Program-made: the position numbers and the translations under genes | Source: Helicostylum pulchrum | Taxonomy: Eukaryota; Mucoromycota; Mucoromycetes; Mucorales; Mucoraceae | Assembly (NCBI GenBank): GCA_025677825.1 | Contig: JAIXMO010000005.1 | Span: 62,001-126,000 of the forward strand | Length of the DNA: 64,000 bases | Direction of reading: 5' to 3' | Shown: piece by piece, positions 1 through 12,800 of the stretch | Layout of the letters: each line of letters begins with the position of its first letter | Position numbering within the stretch: the first letter of the stretch is position 1 | The notes under the pieces: model-generated | Seen by the model: only the letters and a program-made list of their open reading frames with translations | The model's database searches: none | What the model was told of the DNA's origin: nothing

Positions 1-2430
1 CTTTCTTTTTTGATGTACATCCTCCATTAGCAAAACTTATGTTTGCAGCGGTAGGTTATTTATCTGGATTTGATGGAGCTTTCAAGTTTTCAACTATTGG
101 TGAAAGTTACTCTGAGAATCATGTACCTTATATTTGTTTACGTGCTTTACCGGCTTCTTTAAATGTTTTAAGTGCTACGCTTATTTATCATATTATGAAA
201 GAGTCCGGCAGTTCTGTTCTTACTTGCTTTTTAACTGCTACTTTATATGTATTGGGTAAGTACGGGATAGTTGTTGTTTTTTTAGTACTTGTATAATTGA
301 TGGGGTTTTTTTTTTCTGGTTGCAGATAATGCGTTTATTAGTCAACATAGATTGATTCTTTTAGATGGTGCATTGATTTTTTTTATGCTTACTACAATTT
401 ATGCATATATTCGATTCCGTAAATTTAGACACATGTAAAGTATTACTTTTTCAAAATCAAAAGATGGTTTCATTTTGACCGTTTTTTTTTTGTGTGTAGG
501 CCATTTACTAATTCATGGTGGTCATGGATGAGTATTACAGGAGTTTGTATGGCTCTTACGCTTAGGTAACTCTCCAAACACTAGTGATTTATTTTTTTGT
601 ATACTTAATATTATTTAGTGTCAAGATGATTGGATTATTTGTAGTAGCATCTATTGGTATAGCAGCTATTATGGACCTTTGGGAACTACTAGATACCAAA
701 TATCAATTGACAAAAGTAAGTTTTTTTTTTAAAAAAAAAGAAAAGAGAGGGTTGAAAGTATTAAATCTTTAATATAGAAAACTCTTGCTCAACATTTTTT
801 GGCTCGTGTTGTTAGTCTTATTATTATACCTTCCGTCGTTTACATGTTTTGGTTCTACATTCATTTTAAGATCTTGAATGTTTCCGGACCTGGAGACTCT
901 TATATGAGTGCAAAGTTTCAAAGTACTTTATTGAACAATCCTCTTGGATTGCATTCACTAGGTAACATATTTACACTTCTAGTTAATCATCAATGTATTT
1001 TTCTTAACACAGTTATATAGATATTATGTACAATCAATCTGTAAGGTTTCAACATAGAAAGTCTTCTGCTTTTTTACACTCTTATCATTTCAATTACCCT
1101 GCCACATATGAAGACGGGCGGTTTAGTTCGCAGGGAGCGCAAGTAGTTGGTACCACTCAACCCGATATCAACAGTTACTGGCGTATCTTGGCTGGGGGTC
1201 ATTTACCTGATGATAGCCGTAAACAGTTTATTAAACACAATGATATTATTCGATTAGAACATATTGGTACAGGAAAGTTATTAATGACGCATAATGTAGC
1301 GGCGCCATGGACAGCGACAAATCAGGAAATTACAACTACAAATGATCCTGCTAAACTTGATGATACTTTGTTCCGAGTGGTGCTGAATGATATGTCTTCG
1401 GGGGATCTTTGGAGTACGCTTAGTAAGTCAATTAATTTGGTTCACGTCAAGACCAATTCTGGGTTGTTTTGTACAAATTTAAACCTTCCTGACTGGGGAA
1501 ACTTTCACTTGGAAGTGAGTGGAAATAAACAAGCGTTGGATAAAAGTAATCAATGGGTTGCGACGGATATTCTTGGTATTAATGGTAAAGAGTTTACAAT
1601 TACAATGACTTCTCCTTTTATTGAAAAAATATATATATATACTTTATAGCCACGGATGTCAATCTTAAAAAAAGAAAGGAAAAGAAAACCATGAACTTTT
1701 TTGCAAAGTTTTTTGAATATCAAAAAGCAATGATTGAACAAAACAATAATTTAATTGAAGCGCATCCCTATCAATCGTATCCTCTCTCTTGGCCGCTTAT
1801 GAAACGCGGAGTGAATTATTGGACAGATCTTATAAACAAGAATCAAATCTATATGACTGGCAATGTAGCAGGATGGTGGAGTGGTTTAGCTTGTATATTT
1901 ATTTTTTGTACGATTATTATACTTGATATTGGTTTACGTAAAAGAGGTACTCGATTATTCAGAGAAAGTAAGTTACTTTTTTTAAAAAAAAAAGCGAGTA
2001 TTTTAAAAATATAAAGTAAAAAAAAAAAAAAGCGTCTAGAGCAAGATTAAACAGAACAGGTGGATTCTTTTTACTCCTTTGGTGTATGCACTACTTTCCA
2101 TTCTTTTTAATGGGACGTTCTTTATTCTTACATCACTATCTACCTGCAATGGCATGTAATTATCTATTAACTGGAAGTGTATACGAATATTTTTTTATAG
2201 ACGGTGTTAATTCACCCATTTCATATCAACCCAATCACAAAAAGTTTTTGACGGATAAAACTCGAATTACTTTAAAGAGTTATATTGGTGCAGCGGTTAT
2301 TATCGGTATGCAGTTTACAGTCTATGTATTTTTGGCTCCAATGACGTACGGTACACCTGCCATGTCTCCGGAAGAAGCTACAAGACATAAGGTTTTAAAA
2401 ACTTGGGATCTGCAATTTGGTAAAGGATAA
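1..2430 (+). CDS. PMT4: Protein O-mannosyltransferase, PMT4/POMT1 type (5' end missing)
   Basis: Endoplasmic-reticulum enzyme that transfers mannose from dolichyl-phosphate-mannose to Ser/Thr of secretory and membrane proteins. The window starts inside the gene; about 100 N-terminal residues are absent compared with the usual 750-780. Eight exons join in frame: <1-255, 326-434, 500-565, 619-715, 778-961, 1021-1584, 1650-1967, 2033-2430, giving about 662 residues. Visible marks are DVHPPLAK at the very start, the MIR-domain block YEDGRFSSQG (this form with YEDGR is typical of Pmt4/POMT1 rather than Pmt1/2), GTGKLLMTHNVA, and the C-terminal HYFPFFLMGR..FLHHYLPA membrane motif. The acceptor at 2032 is inferred from frame. 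It converges with the ENA ATPase; the stops are 260 bp apart. Assignment to the PMT4 subfamily rests on motif likeness. Confidence 0.93.
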
Positions 2431-2690
2431 ATATTTTTTTTATCTTTTTTACGGTTTTTTTTTAACAGTTTTTATAATTTAGCTAAAAATGAATAAAAAA
2501 AAGATATCAAGCTTCTTTTTCATAGATTTTTTATTTATTATTTTTTTTTTATTTTATTAAGGGAGTTAAGATATACAAGTAAAAAGTAATTCAGGAATAA
2601 ATTTACAAATGACGATTAAAAAGTAATAAAAATACAAAGGGAGGGGGTTTTTTTTTAAAAAAATAAGCTTCTACAGCTTTTTTTTTTCTT

Positions 2691-5600
2691 TTAGTCTGTT
2701 TTAGCTTTTCTAGCTGTTCTTCTGATAAACATTCTCTTGACCCACTTGTAAGCTTCAACGACGGCAATATAAACAATTACGGAAGCAACAGTCATACCCC
2801 ATTCCCAACTGATACCCTTATGTTTAAAGACCTGTGTATCCAAACCAGGAACATAAAGAGCAATAATCAACAAGACGAAACCGAAGGCAGTAGAGTAATA
2901 GAGATACTTATTTTGAGGACCTCTTAAAGCTTTAATAGACCATGTAGAGTTAATAAGATCACGACAAGTGAAACCATGTAAGAGTACGAGAATAGTAAGA
3001 GTAGCGAACAAGGCACCACGAGCACGGAAAACTTCTTCACAAGAAGTGTTGTAACCATGATTACAGTCGTTACCGAAATTACCAGTACCCCAACCATACA
3101 TGACAACAACAAAGTTACATAAACAAATGAGACCAATAACGATACCGTAGAACATAATATCCATCAAGTTGGACTTTCTAAAGAGGCCTTCCTTTTCGGT
3201 ACGAGGAGGTTCAAGCATTTGATTATCGTGGATAGGTTCAAGACCTAAACTCATAGCAGGAGGAGAACTTGTCAAGATATTGTTGAATAAAATTTGAATA
3301 GGAGTCATAGGGAAAACGGAAGTGCCAGTAGAATCTCTGAAGGCAAGACCCAAAAGCAAAGGAGTTAATTCGGCAACATTACCAGATACCATGTGAACAA
3401 CGAAACGAGAAATGTTACTAAATACACGACGACCTTCTTCAACAGCCTTTACAATAGTAGCAAAGTTGTCGTCAACAAGGACAATATCAGCAGCTTGTTT
3501 AGCTACATCAGAACCATTTTCACCCATAGCAATACCGATATCAGCTTCCTTGAGAGAGGGACTATCGTTGACACCATCACCAGTCATACCAGCAATTCTC
3601 TTACGACGATGAAGTGCTTCAATCATCTTGACCTTGGTATCGGGACTACAACGAGCAATAACAAGAGGAAGGTCGGGTAATGCGTCAATTTCTTCCACAG
3701 TCAACTTATCGAAACTTTGAGCAGACATGACTAAATTTTCTTTACCGTCACCGAGATGAGGAGCAGCAGTTTCCTTAATACGTTGATATAACTCTGGGTC
3801 ATCTTCAAGACCATAAGTAGCAGGAACAATACTGACTTCACGAGCAATAGCAGTAGCGGTAGCAATGTGATCACCAGTTAACATATGAACAGTAATGCCA
3901 GCTAAATGACATTCTTCAACAGCCAACTTTGATTCTTTACGAGGAGGATCATAAATACCAACAAGACCAACAAAGATCATTTCACGTTCAACGGTTTCAC
4001 GAATAAAGGTATCATGAGCAATTTCGCCAGAGTGTTTAATACGACGCATAGCTAAAGAAAGTACACGAAGACCGCCACGAGCTAAAGTTTCAACCTTGGG
4101 AAGAACCATGTCTTCAAGTTCTTGAGGAGACATGGGCTTGACATCACCTTCATCGGACATTAACATACCAACACAACTTTCAAGGACACGTTCAGTAGCA
4201 CCCTTTAAGAAGGCAACGTGAGAACCATCGGGAGCACGACAAAGTACACTCATACGCTTAACAGAGGAATCAAAAGGATATTCGGCAACTAATTTCCAGC
4301 TGTCTGGACCGTCCTTTTTAACCAAAGTAGGCTTTCCATTGTTTAACTTGTGAGCAAATACTTGAAGAGCGATTTCGGTAGGGTCACCAATACCGGACCA
4401 ACCACCACCTTCTTCTTTCTCCTTACGAAGTTCAGCCATGTTACAGAGAGCAGCAGTATTGACCATGGTTTGGAAACCAGGATCCATATTTTCTTTTGTG
4501 ACGATAGTACCGTCAGTTTCAGATTTTACCTCGCCTTCAATGTCAAAGCCGAGACCACCAACAGTATAGAAACCAGTGCTAGGTCTCCAGAGACGGGTCA
4601 AAACCATCTTGGATTGAGTTAAAGTACCAGTCTTATCAGAGCAAACGTTGGTAACGGAACCGAGTAATTCAAGAGCGACTAAACGACGCACAAGGGCTTT
4701 ACTCTTGGCCATACTGCTCACACCAAATGCTTGAGTTAAAGTGACAACAGCAATAAGACCTTCGGGAATAACAGAGATAGAAGTAGAAATAGCGTAAAGT
4801 ACAACTTCATTAGTAATGACAAATTTAGCGGAACCGAACACGATAATAACAGAGATAATAGCGATGGCTAAAAGGACAAGGGCCATACGATCTAAAGACT
4901 TTTGAAGAGGGGTCTTGGAGCTATCACCGCTGTCTAAAAGACGCTTAGCGATCTTACCAATTTCAGTTTGCATACCGACGGCGGTAACAACAGCTTTACC
5001 ACGACCTTTGGTTAAGACGGTACTAGAGTAAGTCATGTTGACACGGTCACCGAGTGGGACGTCTTCACCAGGAATGACATCGGCGATTTTATCGACAGGT
5101 AAACTTTCACCAGTTAAAAGAGCTTCGTCGATATTCATATTGAAGGATTCGATGACTCTACAATCAGCACCCACAACATCACCACTCTTTAAGATGACAA
5201 CGTCGCCAGGAACTAGTTCACGAGTAGCAATTGTCTTTTGGTGTCCATTACGGATCACTTGACTAGTGGGAGAAGCCATTTGACGAAGAGAGTCCATTGT
5301 CTTTTCAGCCTTGTATTCTTGCATAAAGCCAACGACGGCGTTAAGGAGCATAATGGCACAGATAACACCACCTTCGATATAATCATTGAAAGCAAAAGAG
5401 ACGGCCTAAAAAAAAATAGAGGTTGGAAGGTTAGCGAAAAAAATAAAAGCAGCGAATATATATTTATATATTTACCATTGCAATTAAAAGAATTAAAACC
5501 ATAATATTCATGAATTGCTTTGCCATTAATTTAACAGGATTGACACCACCTTCACCTTCCATTTCATTGAAACTATACTCCGCTCTTCTTTCGTCTATCA

Positions 5601-5958
5601 CATTATCAGATAAACCATCTTCTAGATCAGTCTTTAATAATTGAGCAATGGTGTCTAAATCCATAGTATGGTACGGAGGGCCTTCAGGTCTATCTTGATT
5701 ATCTACACTTTGTCTTCTTCTTTTGACAAGATGCATTTTATGCATCAAGACACTTCTGACGGATTTAGTATCGAAATCCATTGAGCTTGCACCGGTAGAG
5801 GATCTTGTTAAGGGCTTTTGAGAGAACTTTTCATTATGTTGAACTTGGTACTCTTTCATTTCCTTGTTTTGTGATTCATCAAATTGAATTCGAGGAGTGC
5901 CATCTCTGTCACTCGTGTTTGCATCATTGTTATCAGGTATTTGATGATTATTATCCAT
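2691..5958 (-). CDS. ENA1: P-type Na+/K+ efflux ATPase, type IID (ENA family)
   Basis: Plasma-membrane cation pump that exports Na+ (and K+) at the cost of ATP, used by fungi for salt and alkaline tolerance. Two exons, 5958-5476 and 5405-2691, join in phase 0 to give 1065 residues (family about 1040-1090). Motifs include TGES near residue 259, PEGL near 375, the phosphorylation site DKTGTLTQ near 418, and TGDGVNDSPSLK in the hinge. The N-terminal 90 residues are hydrophilic and carry a basic stretch (HLVKRRRQS) followed by the conserved HTMDLDTIAQLLKTD cation-ATPase N-domain. NDYIEGGVICAIMLLNAVVG at the exon join is typical of type IID rather than Ca2+ (PMR1) pumps. About ten membrane segments are apparent. 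The substrate (Na+ versus K+) cannot be read from sequence. It is divergent from SF1. Confidence 0.93.
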
Positions 5959-6496
5959 ATATAAAAAATTAAATATACAGAGTAGAAAGAAAGAAAACTT
6001 TTGAAGTGAAATGATGCAATAATTTCCCTTGCCTTTTTATATTTTTTTTTTTTTCTTTTTTAGTGACAGAAACATAAGAAAGAAATTTCTATTTTATGTG
6101 AAACTAATCATGTGAACTACCCTGAAATAATCTCTTTTGGTTGGTTAGAAAAAGTTCCTCAGCAACGTTTTTTTTTTCTATCTGTTTCCCAACCTTCTTT
6201 TTTTTTTTTTTTTTTTGACAATCATCATCGGAAAAAAGGCAATGACAAAAAAAAACTCCTTTATAAATCCAATAAATACCACCTGGTTCGTCTTTTACCA
6301 TATTTAGTAACTGTGATTGTAAAAATGCTGCTCTTTTTTTTTTCATCCAGAAAATAGTTTTGAAAAACATAAAGCAATGACGTGACTTTCTTTTTGATTT
6401 TTTTAGTTTTTTTTTTTTTCTGTAGTTCTTTTTTTTATTTTTCTTTTTTAACGTTGTATTTATCGCGTTTTTTCATTCTTTTTTTTTTTTTCGCGC
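5959..6496. other. Shared divergent promoter region of ENA ATPase and SF1
   Basis: A 538-bp gap between two divergent start codons, dominated by long T- and A-runs (for example T18 near 6197-6216). The short ORFs here are homopolymer artefacts. No clear TATA box or operator was recognised. Confidence 0.5.
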
Positions 6497-8771
6497 ATGT
6501 ATAAACCAACAGGTACCAACAGTAATTACAAGATATCAATGTTACGTGTTTATTTACTTTTCTTCTTTTTTCTGTAAAAAAAAATAGGTACCAATGTGAC
6601 TCCTTTAGGAGCGAAGAGACGGTTCAATGATGGATCAAGTGAAAGACGTGGTCATGAGGAAGACAGGGACAGAGGAAGAGATAGGGAAAGAGACAGAGGT
6701 TATTCTGACAGAAGAGGTCAAGATGACAGAGATAGAGGTTACTCTAATGACAGAAGAGGTCATGAAGAAGATAGAGGTTATTCTTGTAAGTACTAAAAAA
6801 AAACTTTTTTTTTTCAAATCTAACACACTCTACTTTTTTTAAAAAAATTAAGCTCATCACTCTTCGCAACAATACTCATATCCCCCTACAATTCAAGCTA
6901 AGATTGAACCTCATTCTTCTTCACCAAATGACCAAGATGATGGAGCTGAACGCAAGAGAAAACGTAAGAGTCGCTGGGGTGATGAACAAAAAGTGATCAT
7001 GCCTGGGTTACCAACTTCTGTTTCCAAGTTATCAAAAGAGCAATCAGAAAAATACCTTTGTAAGTAATTCAATCTAGTTTTATATAAAAAAAAATAATTG
7101 GTTTTTTGCTAATTATGCTTTTTATGTTAATTAGTACAAATCAGATTAGAAGAACTCAGCAGAAAGTTACGTATTGGAGATTTTACTCCTACTGAACGTA
7201 CTCGATCTCCTTCACCTGAACCTGTGTATAATGCAGATGGTAAACGTATTAATACAAGAGAGGCTAGAATCAAGAAGAAATTAGAAGATGAACGCCATCG
7301 ATTGATGGAGCTTGCCATCAAAACCATTCCCAACTTTAGACCTCCTACTGATTACAAACGCCCTACAAAGACACAAGAAAAGGTGTATATTCCTGACAAG
7401 GAGTTCCCCGAAATCAACTTTATTGGTCAATTGATTGGTCCTCGTGGAAACACTTTGAAGAATATGGAGTCTGAGTCCGGTGCAAAGATTAGTATTCGTG
7501 GTCGTGGATCTGTAAAAGAAGGTAAATCGAGAACTGATGCTGCTTCTAATTCGGGACAAGAGGAAGATTTACATTGTTTGGTTACTGCTGATACTGAGGA
7601 TAAAGTAAGAAAGGCTGTTAAATTGATTGAAAAGGTTATTGAGACTGTAAGTATTTTTAAAAAGAGAGAGATAAAAAAGAGGGGAGAAATTTTGTTTTTA
7701 ATTGTGTATTATATATATTATAGTCTGCTTCCGTTCCTGAAGGTCAAAATGAGTTAAAGAGAAACCAACTTCGTGAATTAGCTGCTTTGAACGGTACTTT
7801 ACGTGATGACGAAAACCAAACTTGTTTAAATTGTGGTGCATCTGGTCATCGTAGATACGAGTGTCCTGAAAGACAAAATATCACTACCAGTCTTACGTGT
7901 CATATTTGTGGCGGTGGTGGACATATTGCTCGCGATTGTACGCAACGTAATAACCCCGAGTTAGTGAACCAAGCCCGTGAACGTGACTCTCAACTTGACA
8001 GTGAGTACATGAATTTGATGGCTGAATTGGGTGAAAGTGTACCTGAAGGTGGTAAACCCTCTGCTGTAAGTATATATAATTAAATGTATTTTAATGCGTG
8101 CAACTAAAAAGAAATTTGTATGTATAGTATGGCGCACCACCCGGGGCTGCACCTTGGCAACAACGTCCAGCAGCACCACCTACAGTGACTGGAGCTGCAC
8201 CACCATGGCAACAACCTAGAGCACCTGGAAATGCCCCACCTCCATGGTCTACACCTAGTACTTATGGAACTCCTGGTTTGAAGGAAGGAGTCACAGGAGT
8301 TGCAGCAGCAGCAGCAGCACCTTGGTCGGCAGCACCTACTGGGTATCCCGGTTACGGATCACCTGTTGCACCACCCCCACCTGGCGCTGCCAGTGCAGGA
8401 TATTATAATGCGTACGGACCCACAACCACACCTTATGGTGGTTACTATGATACTACGCAAGCACCACCACCACCTGGTGGACAAGCATCACCATGGCAAC
8501 AAGCACCACCACCACCACCTTCTTCTGAAGCCGAAGCATGGGTAATTTTAGATGATGTTTTTTTATTTTATTTTATTATTGTTATTAACTTTTATATGTA
8601 TTATAATAGGGTATGGCACCTCCTCCCCCACCTCCTTCAGAAGACCCTGTTCCTCCTCCACCACCATCTGATATAACCCCTCCCCCTCCCCCACCACCAT
8701 CTAGTCATCAAGAAGATGCGTATATTAAGCAAGAAGATACGTATATTAAGCAAGAGAACCAACTCGAATAA
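6497..8771 (+). CDS. BBP: Branchpoint-bridging protein / splicing factor 1
   Basis: Nuclear splicing factor that binds the intron branch-point sequence and contacts U2AF during early spliceosome assembly. Seven exons join in frame: 6497-6512, 6588-6785, 6853-7059, 7135-7646, 7724-8065, 8128-8541, 8610-8771 (616 residues). The first exon is only 16 nt and splits the codon for Gly6. In order: an Arg/Asp/Glu/Gly-rich N-terminus, the U2AF-ligand motif [10 protein letters not shown], a helix-hairpin segment, the KH/QUA2 domain ([16 protein letters not shown]), two CX2CX4HX4C zinc knuckles ([28 protein letters not shown]), and a long Pro/Ala-rich tail. The tail ends with a short direct repeat around YIKQED. 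Every family domain is present, so identity is secure; the last two intron positions are less certain because the tail is low complexity. Confidence 0.94.
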
Positions 8772-11700
8772 TAATCTTTATTTTTTTATTTTTTATTAAA
8801 AAAAAACATGTTCTTTATTAATCACAAATTACCCCAATAAAAAAAAAAAATAGAAAAAGTACAGTGTCTGACCTTTTTTTTTTGACAGCTTTTGTTTGTC
8901 CTGGTTACAGTTGCAATGATGTGGGAAATAAACTCGGAACGGGCGTTTTTTTTTTCTTAACATGTAACTAATGAAACATGACTTACATAATTACTACTTG
9001 CGTATAAATTATGTAATATATTAAAACAGGTATAAAATGGATTCCGCTAATAAATAAAACAAAGAGCCCAATTACGATGAAAGGAATGCCTGTCTGTGAG
9101 TGTCCAACCGGTGCTTCTTGATCGATTATACGTCCGTAAACCCAGCGTATCGGTTTGCACCGACGCCTCGTTTTTTTTAAAAAAGAAAAAAGCAGATACA
9201 TTTGCGAATAAGAACGGGTAATGTAAGATAAAAAGGAGTTCTATTTTATCACAAATTATCCTGGTTTTTTTTTTTGTGCACGTTGTATTTTATACGCTAA
9301 TTAAAAACTTGTTTCCACATAATGTACTATGATGAATTCATGCAACTACTAGAAGGCCCTTTTCGACAAAATTAAGGTGAATATACGTCATTACTTTTTT
9401 TCGGATCGACCGAGTAAACAAAAGGTGTTCTAAGAGATTGACGAATGTTTAAGGTTTATCTCGTATTAGAGAGAAAAAAAAAACACCTTTTTTGATATGA
9501 CGTACAAAAAGAGCTCAGCATAAAGTGCTTTTTAATTCAAGTTTATAAATACTCGTGATGTGGTTGGATCGGCACAAATCCAAAAGAGGGAATATGTGAT
9601 TATAACCGAGAATTTTTTTTTTTACAATTTGTATTATTTTCTTGCCAAAAACGGGAATTAATAGGAAAGCACACTTTTTTGACGTTTTTTCTTTTTTTTT
9701 TTTTTTTTTGTATATAATGTATAGTTTTTTATACGAAAAAAAAAAAGCATTAAGTAGTCTACAGTAAAAAAAAAAAAGTTTTTTATACTTATTTTTGGGC
9801 TTTACTCTAAATGTGAAAATTTGTATTCAGCTTCTATTTGTTCTTTTTTTTAATAGGTATAACAAACGAATTCTCAGGATTCTTCTACGCTTATCTTTTT
9901 AGAAAGGCTGTAAAACGTGCTAAGGCCATATAGTCTGGACTAAACTCGGGTGATCCAGTCATTTTTTTTAACAAAGATGATGTAGTTTTTTTTTAAAAAA
10001 AGCTAACTTACATAGGTTTTTTTTATGTTGTTTATGAGATAATTGCTTCTTTTTATAAAACAGAAAAAGTCTATTTCATTTGCAATTGTTTCTTCAGGAA
10101 CCATTTTGATAGATCCCATTTTTAATGTGCACTAGTGAACGGAGAATAAAACCCGAATATTTTTTGATTTATATTATGAATATGAAACAGTAAAATGCAA
10201 AAATAAAAACCTATTTTTTGTTGTGTGCTTCTCTTTTACCGTAATTGGGTTAACTATAACATACATTAAACCCGCTTAGCTCATTATTTCGTTCTAAAAG
10301 TAGGGTTAGTTTTATACTCTCGCGTCATCCCAGCCAGCTGGATAAAAAAAAAAAAAAAAAAAAAAGTTAGGGTGGAAGAAATCAATCAAACTAGTAAACG
10401 AGATTGTATCACGCTCGTTACTCGTGTCAATAAACTAAACAACAGAGAGAGAGAAAAACTACAAAGTTCTTGTTTTTCCGTTATGCGACAGATCGAATTT
10501 TTTTTTATTATACGTATATGTCACGTTGGTAGTTTTCATGGATTTGATTGATGGAATTTTTTTTATTTTTTATTTTTTTTACAAAAAAAGTATCGATTGG
10601 GCAAAGTATTACACACAGCTTGACAGAGAGAGTTTGGATAAAAATGCAGGAAAACAGGGACGGGTAAAAAAAAAGTGAGATTTTTAAAATCAGAAGCTTT
10701 TTTTTTAAAAAAGTGCATAATATGATAATGTACGTAAGAAACATCAATGAAACTTAAATATTACTTTGGCAAAGTTGTTTTCTCTGTGTGCCGCATGAAA
10801 ACGTCCAAGAAGTACTGAACGATCAAGGAAACACACGCACAAAAAGGTTTTGTACTCTTTTCTAGAATTATATTCGGATCTTTTTTTATTTTATTTTTTA
10901 AGTAAATTGAAAGAACCTTTTTTTTTTTTTTGACGGTAATTATGAGACCGTGTAGTTGTTTAAAGAATTCACTAAAAACCATTCCAAGCGTAATCACTCC
11001 CCCCCCCCTTTTTTTTTTTTTTTTTTTTTTGCTGTTCGAGTTTATAAGGTCAATTGTATAATTTGTGGTAGCTGCAAAGATGTTTGTAGCGTATACTCCG
11101 ATTTTCTAATGTGACACACACATGCTATATCAAAGCCACGCTTTTAGGGGATAGCACGGAATAACAAAATGCTAATTTAATCAAAGGTATTGATTTATTA
11201 CCAAGGGTAAAGGTATGTACTACATTTTCAGTATTTTTTTGGGAGCTTTCATTAGCATTGGTATCTGGTCTATGCGAACCTAAAAAAGAACAGAAAAAAA
11301 GAAGGTTTAATTTCTTTTTTTTTTCGTATATGAATTGTTATTACCTTTTTTTTGCATAAGTAATAAAGGTTGTCAAGTTCCTTACAGAATATTTTGTAGT
11401 CAAACATTGAATCAAGAAATAAACAATCGGAAAAAGTGGGTCGTAAGGTACTTGGATAGTTTACACACACGCACACACACAAACTTAGATTTCAAATGCA
11501 TTCATGACTCTGCCGGAGGCGTTTTTTTTATGCAGCTTATGTTAAGTAAACAATAAATCTTTTCTCCGCAATAAACAGTTTTTTTTTTTTTTTTTGTTCT
11601 TTGCGGTGCAGAATTTTAAATTGCACGACTCTATTGTATTGGGGTAAAAGTGGTGGCATGTATCGGACAAAAGTAGATGACGAATTACATTTATATTTAT

Positions 11701-12800
11701 ACAGCCGTAAAAAAAGTATGTATTCCGGGTTTACTGAACTTGTTAGCAGGGCCGAAAACTTGCTAGTTAAAAAAAAAAAAGGACTTTTTTTTTTTTGGCC
11801 CTGTTTTTTTTTCTTTTTTATATAATGCGTAATACATATATAAAAATGATAAAAGATATGATATTACCCGGTAAAAGGATTTATAATCTAAAAAGGAAAA
11901 TTACAAATACATATAGAGTGCATAGTGAGTATTTTTTGGTGGAAGAGTAAGTAAAATATTATATATTAATTCATTGGCTAATTAAATATATATAAAAATG
12001 ACAATGAAGGAGGTTGTTGTTGTTGTTTAACTTGATTAATTATAGTACATGCAAAAAAATAACAGTAATTCCCCTATATACACGTGTGTATTTATACATA
12101 TATGTATATAAAAAGATTGGTTTTAGATTTTATTTTAGTGTAGCTTTATATTAAATATGAATGATGTATTGTATTTAGTAAATATATGTGTGTGTGTGTG
12201 TGTGTGTGTGTTTGTAGCGCCTTTGAATCAAACGAGGGGAAAAAATATGTACGTTAAATGTCATCAAGGGCTTTTTTTTTTTTTTTTGGTAAAGTCCAGA
12301 CTCTTTTTAATGAAATGCATACCTCTTTTTCATTTTTCTCTTTTTCTCTCTCCCTTACCCCTTCTCTTTTTATAGAAAAAATAAAAAAGTATGGCATAAA
12401 GATAAAAAAAGACGCGCAACAAGTACCAGGTATGAAGAAACGAACAAAAAAAGAAAATTATGCGGAGGAGTACGTGCGTTGAGAACGTGATTTAGCCGTT
12501 TTGTAGTGGTTGTATTCTAAAGGGCTAAACAAGTAGTAATATCTATTTATTGTCAATAACAAAAAAAAAAAATACGAGTATAAAAATCTATTTCTGCATA
12601 TTCTTAATACTCCCTCTCTCTCTCTTTTCTTTCTTTCTTTCTTTTTTTTTGCTTAGTCCCTTTTTTGTTCTGTTTAGCATTCTCCTTTGTTTATCTCCTT
12701 ATATATAATACATACACTTTATTTTAAGTTCATTTTAAATCACAAAGGTACCCTTTTTTTTTATCATTTTTTCTGTACGTATATATATTTGCGTTTTTTT
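8772..12800. other. 4-kb gene-free region
   Basis: No convincing coding sequence on either strand; ORFs under 80 codons run through homopolymers. It holds many T/A tracts, an (AC)n-like stretch at 11461-11480, a (TG)n microsatellite, and a CACGTG E-box inside the palindrome at 12080-12087. No tRNA or 5S gene was recognised by eye. It may be the long upstream region of the gene at 12801, or hold unseen non-coding RNA. Confidence 0.5.
12187..12210. repeat. (TG)12 microsatellite
   Basis: Twelve uninterrupted TG dinucleotides are seen directly in an otherwise AT-rich gene-free region. Confidence 0.95.

Noticed and set aside
10280..10340. A-box-like TAGCTCATTATTTCG suggesting a tRNA
   Set aside because: No B-box (GGTTCGANTCC) and no cloverleaf pairing follows. 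No tRNA could be supported anywhere in the window by eye.
8772..12800. Several 70-80 codon ORFs with poly-Phe or poly-Lys
   Set aside because: They run through homopolymers, overlap on both strands and lack splice partners or motifs.
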